From Excoecaria cochinchinensis (taxonomy: Eukaryota > Streptophyta > Magnoliopsida > Malpighiales > Euphorbiaceae): a stretch of 64,000 bases of DNA. The position numbers and the translations under genes were made by a program. Within the stretch, counting starts at the first letter, position 1; every line of letters begins with the position of its first letter. The notes below the pieces were generated by a model. The model made no database searches and was not told where the DNA came from. It worked only from the letters and a program-made list of their open reading frames with translations. The stretch covers positions 31,643,001 to 31,707,000 of the forward strand of contig CANTUQ010000101.1 of the NCBI GenBank assembly GCA_947683425.1. Reading direction: 5' to 3'. This document shows, piece by piece, positions 55,877 through 64,000 of the stretch.

Positions 55877-58348
55877 CATAATTACAACATTTAAAACTTC
55901 AACTTTACAATCTCTTTTAGTAATGGATTTCAAGATGACAGATTATCCCTGAGATTGGGTACATTCACCTGATCCTACAAAGATTTAAAAAAAAAAAAAA
56001 GAGTGCTAAGCTTACAAATTTGGTGGGGAAAAGCATCATATGGACGACCTCTAATGGAAGTAGTCAAAAACACAAATACATCTAATATGAAGGTAGGCAT
56101 AAAATATAGCAATATCATCCTTAGTCAAGCATGTATACAGAACATATTACATGCATTCATATGTCATACATTTGCATGTATCAATATGCATATATTCAAA
56201 TATTTATGTATTATGATTACATAAAGTATTTTTTCGGTTTCATATCATATCATATCATATCCATTATGGCACAATAATTATGATATAATATGCGTGCAAG
56301 TGTGTGTGTATATATATATATATATGCATTCCATGGTACCATCATTATGTAAATAAGTTTGAAGTAATTTCTTAATGAGTGGTATATATATACACACACA
56401 CATGTTTATATGTATTCATATATTCCAGAATAATAACCACATGATGCTTTTTCCTTTACTCTTCATATCATATACACTTGTATATGTCATTATGGCCATG
56501 TTTGGTTTCCTGTATAGTACATGGGATAACATAAAATAATACCCTCTAATATATTAGAAAGTGTTTGGTTAATTCTTTTAAAAAATAATACATGTATTAT
56601 ATAATACAGAATTTAATTTTTATCCTGCATACACAGGATAAAATAATGCTCACCTCCCCCTGAGTTTATTTAATACAGTGTTTATCTTAATTTCCACTTT
56701 TTCTCATTTTATATAAATTCTATTTTATTGTTTTATTGTCATTTTTATTTTGCGAATATATATTTTATATGTCATAAAAGTTTGTTAAATTTATTTAGTT
56801 TGAATAATATAATAATATATTTTATATGTCATTTAATTCATATACTGTATTTTAATATTTTTTTTACAGTTAGGTACTGCATACTATCTATAGGTGTGGG
56901 TAACGGGAGCTATAAACACCACTAGGGTATCAATACGGATACTGCATATTCGGTATCAATACTATGGAGATATTATTATCTCAAAAGAAGTTGTGGACAT
57001 CATTGGTGTCAAGACTATGGCACTATAAAAGAGTGTCAAACTATGACAACTGCAATTATATCCCTGCTAAGTATGTCTATCTATCCACGATCAAGATAAA
57101 TACGAAAACTATTGATACTTATCTTTTTCTTAATATCATATCTTTCTTTAAATCTTTATTATATCTATATATTCTCAAATGAGATCATTTAATCAAAACC
57201 TGTATTTTCTTGTGTGTATAATATGTGCCTGAAGTTAATGTAACTGTATATTCATGTCCAACATGTACATATACTTTGAGCATGTTTAATATTTATCATT
57301 TAGATCATGTATACATTTGTTACATATGTATATCATCCAAATGCATCTTTTTTCTCAAGGCATATACATCTCATATTATCATGCATAAAGCTATTGACAT
57401 GTAACATGTATATTCTCAAGTCACATGTATATTTTAATCCGAGTAAAATATCAAATCTCTCGTATCTTTCAAATTAATACTCGATATGTTATTTATAATA
57501 TGATTTAATGCCTTTTAACTCTTACTTATAATTTATCTTAAATATGGCATGTTACTATTAGAATACATTCCAGGAAATTACACCGATATTATATGACAAT
57601 TTATCCAATTTTAATAGCATTGTTTTGAAGTTTGTAGCGTTTTATTTGGCGTCAATTCGGATTAGTTGGCTTATAGACAGGGGTGGTAAAAAAAAATGTA
57701 TTTCTTTTGGCAACCCAAAAAGTTATTTAATAAACGTATTTGTTCGTTGTTTAATAAACTATATCTTAAGATAGAGTCTTTCTAACTTCCGAAGTTGTTT
57801 TGTTCGTTTGTTTGTTTTTGGCCCTCACCTGAAGGCATAGATTTTTTATGCAAGAATTCTTAAGCATTACTTATAAATCTTTCTAATTATTAATATTAGA
57901 AAAATGTAATAAAAAAACGTTAAATGTAATTTTTTTTTCCTTTTTTTGGAAGCAAGATTTAAATGCAACTAATATTAAGAAGAGGCAAAACAAAAAAAAT
58001 GATTTAACACTTTCTTAAAAAGACACGTAACCATTTGAAAAGCTACGAGTTGTGAAATAAAGTGAATGGAAATATATGCGCGCTCAGATTTCTTTAATAT
58101 TTAACATCCTCAACATGGCCATTGACATTTTCAACTGTTTAAGAATTCATAGCAGTACAGACACTGATTGTACACGTTTTTGCATATGGGAGAAAGACCC
58201 CCCACTTCAACAGATTCTCCAGAAATTCATATGTGCTACTGCCCCCTAAATCCTAAACCATACAGAACAAGATGAAGGGATCATATTGTCATATATGCAT
58301 TGTTCCTGGAGACATTTCTAGCCTGAAAGTGGCTTCATGTAGACCAAA
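55863..58348. other. AT-rich intergenic region
   Basis: No gene seen. Contains a (CATAT)n run at 56240-56262, TA tracts near 56309 and many scattered copies of short ATGTATA-type words, probably degraded transposon DNA. The junction at 55862/55863 is where the gypsy element was cut off. Confidence 0.45.
56240..56262. repeat. (CATAT)n short tandem repeat
   Basis: Four to five direct copies of CATAT. Confidence 0.85.
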
Positions 58349-61300
58349 CTAATGGAACTTTGTCTCATTTGGTTTGCTGCCCCTAAATGCTGAAAGTGAG
58401 AAGAATGACCTTGAACCTGATGCACAAAGAAATTGAAATGTAAGTCTATAGAAATTCACCATTTGAGACGCAAAAGAATGGAGAAGCAAAGGAATAAAAA
58501 TATTACAATAATGAAAAAAAAATATTTGAAAATACAAAGCAAAACCGACAGATAAACCAATTCTGTCCGTGCCCAAAAAAGGGGGGAAAAAAAGAAGAGG
58601 AAGAAAGAACCTTTTGTTGTAGATGCCGCAGTTGAAACTTTGGCATTTAACTTGTTCGTACCCGGGACTTCGAATTTGCTCAAGTTTGACTGACCTGCAT
58701 CCAGAATACACATCAATTATTCAGCATGAAAAATGCACCTACCGAGAGTAATATTACCACCCATTCTAATTTGCTGCACTCGTCCACATGGAAAAAGTAA
58801 AAGCAACAAACAAGAAGCATGCAACAGTGGCCGACATTTTGATCGTTTGAACCTCAATTAACCCTTTTTCTATTATATCATAGAAAATTTTAAAAACAGA
58901 ATTATAGAAATGAGAAAAGCTAGGTGAAAGTACCAGGGAGAACTTCACGTGCATCTATATTCATTTCATGGCTCACAAGTAAAGAACTATTTTTCTGCCC
59001 GTAGTTCTTCGAATGAAGTGCTGCCTTCCTCAATAGATTGTCAGTATTTCTCTTACTAACAGCTTTTGATTCCTCACCATCATCTTCTCCTTCAGAAAAG
59101 ACTGATGGGCTGGACCAACCTGTCAAATTTGCATCTCCTTTACTCTTCCGGGCAAATTTCAAGAGCCTCTTCAAGCCTTTGGGAGCATCTTTCTGATAGA
59201 TCATGGCTGGAGGATTTTCAGCATTTCCCCACTCAACTGTATCAGCTTCGCTACTTTCTTCTTGCAGCATCTGTGACAAAGAGTGACGAACTCGTGGACT
59301 TGACAATCCAAGTGGAGCAAATTGGACTGGGGAAGCAAGCTGAGATGTCTCATCATCATAAGAATTATGTATGTTCTGGTTTTCATCTACTTCCTCCCAT
59401 GCAGTAGGGGAGATCACTGATTCTTCTTGGGACTGAATATTTGCACAGGACTCCACTGTATCTTTGCAGCTGTCGTTGCCATCAGCATCATGTTCATTGA
59501 CATTCTTGGGCTCATCAAAATTCTGACAACTACTGACTACTGTTTTTGGCTCCATTGCAGTATTAGCATCATCTGTTGATATAATATCGTGGTGTTGATT
59601 ATTAATCACAGGGACAGAAGTATTAATATTCATTTCGTGGTCCAGAGTAGCTATCATATTCCCACAGTTTGTGGTTTTTTCCTCTAATGGAGGAGAATTT
59701 TTAGAGCTGCTCGTCATGGAAGCCATTCCAGTTCCTTTCCGGAGAACAGGTCTTGATTCCAGGGGTACCACACTGCTTTTCTTGGTCATCTTGTTATAGA
59801 AACTAGGCTTTGATGAACCTGTACCAGAAGAATCTCCAGCAGTAACTGCTACTTTTCTTTCTGTTGATTTCTCAGCTTTTTTTACTGTACAGGGCTTTTT
59901 CTCTTTCAAAACCTTCAGGTTCCTGTCGGCAGTAATCTGGCTCCCCCTCACATTTCTATGACTTAGTTGAGATCTTTCCACTTTACCAGTTGATCGAGGA
60001 AGTGAGGGTGTTGACTGAGGTTTCCGACGTGTTGGTGTAGTTCCAGCAGATGATATGCCTGCAGGAGTTTTAGATGATGATAACCCAGCCACTCTACCTG
60101 AGGGTGTAGATGGCCATGATTTCCGAGTAGCAGGTACAGTTGATGCTTTGGATGAAACCTTCCTGCCGACAGAAGCCTTCAGGCTCTCATTCCTGGGATT
60201 TGCAGGTTGAGATGGATTCTTGAGTGATTTTTGTGTGGGTGAAGGGCGTTTGTTATCTACAGCCTTAACACTCCTGGAGGCCATTTCAGCTTTTCTTTCA
60301 TCAAGAGATTTCTGCATCGCTCTAAATTGAGCATCCTTTTCCGCTTTCTTTCTAGCACTCTCTCCTCGAAGTTTTTCATCTCTCTTCTCCTTGTAGTGGT
60401 CATAAAATCCACCTTTATGCTCAGAATGGACATTCTGGTTTTTGCTACTTTGAGGTCTCCTGGTTCTCACAAGCTGATGCTCCATCATTTTTGTCAGCAT
60501 CTGGTTCAATTCTACTTCCTTTTGTCGACTCCATTCAGCTGATGCTGTTAATATTCCATTAGTTTTTTGTCCTGTTGCATTAGTGACTATTTCTGTATCT
60601 ACTGAATCAGGTTCCGGTTTTCCCAATCCTTTCAGATCTACGTTAGTTTGAAACAAGATTTCACCTCCAGAAGTAAAATCAGACTCCAATTTTTCTTCCA
60701 TTGAATGATTTAAATTCTCTCCATCCACAGCAGCATTGCAAGAGATGGGAACAGAGTTTTCAGAAAAAATTTCTGGTTGGCATGGAGCAGAACATTCTGT
60801 TGTACCAGCACTCCACCTTCTCAACACACATTTATTTGTGGAGAGAGAAGGATTTGATGATGAGCTCCTTTTTTGAGCATCTGCACTTTGATTCTTCTGT
60901 TTGCTTTCAAAAAGATTGATTGCATCTTGAACACTCATCCTGCGCACATCATTCTCTGGTTTCTTACTGATTTGCTCAGATCCTTCCTCTTCACTACTGT
61001 TTGCAGCAACATCTCTATGACACAGATTCTTCTCTTTACCAGGATAATAAACAAGGCTCTTAATAGTTAATGCAGGAGCCCTGCGTGATCCAGTTCTCCC
61101 TATTTGAATCCTCCGCATTGGTGATGCTGACCTCCTTGGTTGTGTGGATCTTGAGAGAGCTCGACTTCTATCCACAGACATTTGATTTTCATCACTTGAA
61201 TTAGAAGAGTCCTCACTTTCAGTTGAGCTCTGTCGTTCAACCTGGGCAATTATTGCAGGTGAAGCACCATATTTTACTGGTGTCTGCGAATTTGCTGATT

Positions 61301-63364
61301 TTGATATTTGAGTATTTCCTTTTGTATTTTTCGCATTGTTACTTCTTGACATGCACTTGAATGAGTGTATGTCATCATTTATAACTACAGAAGTCTCGCT
61401 CATATTGCTCAGTTCTAAGAATTTGCATAAGCAATTCCTACAACAGAAAGTAATGAGATGAAATCTGGCAATAGTTTATCAGACTACTGTAAGTTTTAAA
61501 ATATATTAAAAAGAAATTGAGTGCAATTGCAATGGCAAATTGCTTAAAGCAACTGGGAATTTTGCCACATGTACATTGAATTTTGGTTGACTACTTACTT
61601 TAGATCTGCTGCTCCAACATGATCACAAAATTCTATCAAATTGATAATATCACTAGGAAAGCTAGTAAAACCAGCAGCCTGGTTTAGAGCTGCAGCTAAA
61701 TCCCTTCTCAATGCAGTGAGCCTTGAATCCATAGCTCGCAATAATTCATCCCTGCGAAGTATGATTTTCTATGCTCAGCATTTATGTGACCAAGACAAAA
61801 GCCATGGACAAAAAGTAGCTGTCAGGTGTACTTACTTCGAAGTATCTGCTGATGCAATTTTTACTTCAGGCTAAGCACAGTTTTACAATAAAACAGGTTA
61901 GTTGTTTATGACATGCAATCACAGAACATAAATAAAGAAGAACGACCTTTTAAATTATCAACAGGTGAACTTGACAGACAAAAAAAATTTCCAAGTACAT
62001 GAAAGCAATTACTTTGGTTGTTGGTACTGTCCCAATTGAGCTGCAGCCATCTGTCAAAAAAGCAGAAAAGATAGAAACCATAATTATTTGTGTAAAATTT
62101 GACACCCAAAATATTTTATCGCATATCCTAAACTAGCACCATCCAATGTCATGTCAGCATGTCTGTAGGATGCTAATAGCTGAACTACAGTCTCACACCA
62201 TTTCATGCTAGAATTTCGCAACCAAACATTTTAACAAGATGCACACAAAACTAAATGACTGATGCTTATGAAAGGAAGGACAGAGAAAAAGATAAACAAT
62301 CTGCTGAAGGATGTCCTTTTGTCTTATATATTAAGCAATAGCAATCTGAACATTTAGTGACACGCAAACATATTTTACAAATTCCAATGACTAAGAGCAA
62401 GAGGAAGAGAATTGAAACAGCAGATTAAGCACTAAAAAGAATCAGTAATCTCATGACCTTGCGAAGCACATTCCTTATGTCCTTATTTCTTTCATAACTT
62501 GCCAAACAACCCTACATCAAACAATTTCATGATCCTGCTCCCATTACTTTCAAAGATACATTAAGTCCCTATGACTAATTATTTTGTTGCCAATATGACA
62601 TAGAAAATTATGTGGCATCTGCATCTAGAGAGCAAACAATTTTTCCTTTACACTTATTTTGGTATGAACTCGGTGACTCTATCCTCCTTATGGTTTCTTT
62701 TGGATTTCCCTTACCAGATGTAATGATCCAGCATCTTTGGAATTTGGACAACTACCAACAAGAACTTCATGACAGAAATTGTTGGGTAAACTTGGATAGA
62801 ATTATTCATTAATTTACCTGTTACCCCACTTTCAAAATGATCCTCCTGCTTCTGCAGAAAAAAAAAAAAAAAGGTTAGCTACAAATATCAGGCAATTTAA
62901 AATCAATTACTAAATGGCTTAAATGTGACCTGATCATATAAAGAAAGATGAAATTTTCTGGCCTCCTCCAATTGAGACATTTCTCCTTCAATAAGCTTAC
63001 TGGAATTCACTAAAACTGGGGAAGCAATGATTTTCAAAAACCTAACACACACACACACACAAGAAAAAAAAAAAGAAAATGCATATATATAAGCATTGAA
63101 ATGATGGGTTCATAGCCAAATTTGTCCATTGAATTTACGAAACCAAAAAGCACATTGAAGTAATATTATCTCAAGAAGAACCTGTTTAAGGTTGATTTTG
63201 TGAACCATGTTGTATTATTGAGTCCTGCTACTTGGAGTTTGAAGTTAGCATTAGATCCTTTGCTGTGCAAGTTTTTTACTTCTGGTAAATGTGGCAAGAG
63301 TTGTTCGAGTAACCCAATGGCTAGTTTCTCCAGTTCACCGTCATCAGAAACAAATACCTCGTAT
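58349..63364 (-). CDS. COP1-interacting protein, CIP7-like (5' end outside window)
   Basis: Relative of COP1-interacting protein 7 and of At1g72410/At1g17360. Visible exons: 63364-63182, 63041-62930, 62851-62818, 62050-62013, 61870-61836, 61751-61599, 61437-58934, 58694-58611, 58416-58349; these encode about 1,069 residues. Exon 63364 begins with the last base of a codon, so at least one upstream exon (with the family start MDxRTRLD) lies further right or outside. N-terminal part: LEKLAIGLLEQLLPHL and WFTKSTLNRF, the conserved module of the family. The large 2.5-kb exon is Ser/Lys/Arg-rich and disordered, with RRMSVQDAINLFESKQK and coiled-coil segments (KEKRDEKLRGESARKKAEKD). The C-terminus SFFSLSAFRGSKPNETKFH is family-typical. 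CIP7 is a nuclear light-signalling factor; a similar role here is inferred. Confidence 0.9.
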
Positions 63365-63932
63365 CTAAAACATCATTATACATGTTAGACAAGTTCAGTT
63401 GTAACATAGTGCACAATTGAACTGAATCCGAATTTCATACAAAGATTATCAATAAGGCCAACTTGTATTTGCATAACATATCTAACCAACAAAAGAACTA
63501 GACTTGTAAGTTCCAATCAGCAGCAATAGTAGTTTCTCTCTATTAAAGACAATAACTAGTCAAATTTAGGTTTTGAAAGATGACTATAAGGCACTAAGTT
63601 CATGAATTTGCGAATGCGTATCAAATGTAAAACTATTTAAGGAAAAGTTCATGATGATAATATCAGCAAAATCATAGATTCCTTGCTCAATAGCCACATC
63701 AATTTTTTTTTTTTAAATGTGAAAATTCAGCTACGCATCTTAGACTTCTAAAATAATTAAAGGAAATCACCCAATGTTGTTCCTGCATTTTCATGTAGGA
63801 TGATGAAGAGAATCAAACCCATGCCCTAGTAAGAGGCCCCTAATTTCTTGTACCATTGTATTAAGATGCATCACCAGAAAATCCTACAAGAATCCCCTAC
63901 TCTACAAATCTCACTAGAACTTATGAATGTAA

Positions 63933-63986
<54 letters not shown>

Positions 63987-64000
63987 TGTGTCTGTGTTCT
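63365..64000. other. 5' intron or flank of the CIP7-like gene
   Basis: No exon of the family start could be found here. Because exon 63364 starts in mid-codon, this stretch is most likely intron with the first exon beyond the window edge. Confidence 0.5.
63937..63984. repeat. (TA)n microsatellite at the right edge
   Basis: About 48 bases of uninterrupted TA repeat. Confidence 0.95.

Noticed and set aside
60327..61070. Plus-strand frames within the CIP7-like large exon
   Set aside because: Antisense shadows of the Ser/Lys-rich coding exon.
1..64000. CRISPR arrays, operons, phage or bacterial features
   Set aside because: The window is plant nuclear DNA with introns; regular repeats seen are microsatellites, LTRs and short tandem duplications, not spaced arrays.

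Overview
This is plant nuclear DNA, AT-rich, with small exons, GT-AG introns and long AT-rich intergenic stretches. Every recognisable protein is closest to eudicot families (methylesterase MES17, S6 kinase, ATG18, COP1-interacting proteins, LRR receptor kinases). I cannot name the species from the sequence. Gene models below were built by hand from splice sites, reading-frame phase and family alignment; junctions are therefore predictions.

Layout, left to right: MES17-like methylesterase (2012-3895, +); a LINE RNase H scrap (about 4261-4431); S6 kinase (5412-7456, +); a broken chimera of a DC1-domain gene and a duplicated receptor-kinase tail (7871-9741, -); its intact paralogue, an LRR receptor pseudokinase (10000-11951, -); a mitochondrial membrane protein of Coa1/Tim21 type (14168-17859, -); QCR8, subunit of respiratory complex III, carrying a one-base frameshift (18823-19139, -); glyoxalase II (19473-26710, +), whose fourth intron holds a full-length, apparently very young Ty1/copia element (20259-25185) in antisense; a long inverted-repeat element (27456-28285); a MIR319 hairpin (31440-31630, +); ATG18 autophagy protein (34679-37550, +); an F-box protein (38281-39363, -); a quinone-oxidoreductase-like protein (39996-43588, -) with a hairpin MITE in an intron; a plastid-type alpha/beta hydrolase (43786-46379, +); a C2-domain protein (46839-47980, -) with a tandem duplication across its stop codon; a GNAT acetyltransferase (48864-50713, -); a decayed, 3'-truncated Ty3/gypsy element (52124-55862, +); and most of a CIP7-like COP1-interacting protein (58349 to beyond 63364, -) whose 5' end is outside the window.

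The genes do not form one pathway. Two head-to-head pairs share short promoters: QCR8 with glyoxalase II (333 bp between start codons) and quinone oxidoreductase with the alpha/beta hydrolase (197 bp). The most informative observations are the copia insertion with identical LTRs, the DC1/receptor-kinase chimera whose dead kinase copy keeps catalytic motifs that the intact gene has lost, the QCR8 frameshift, and two related hairpin elements. I found no wholly new biological system.
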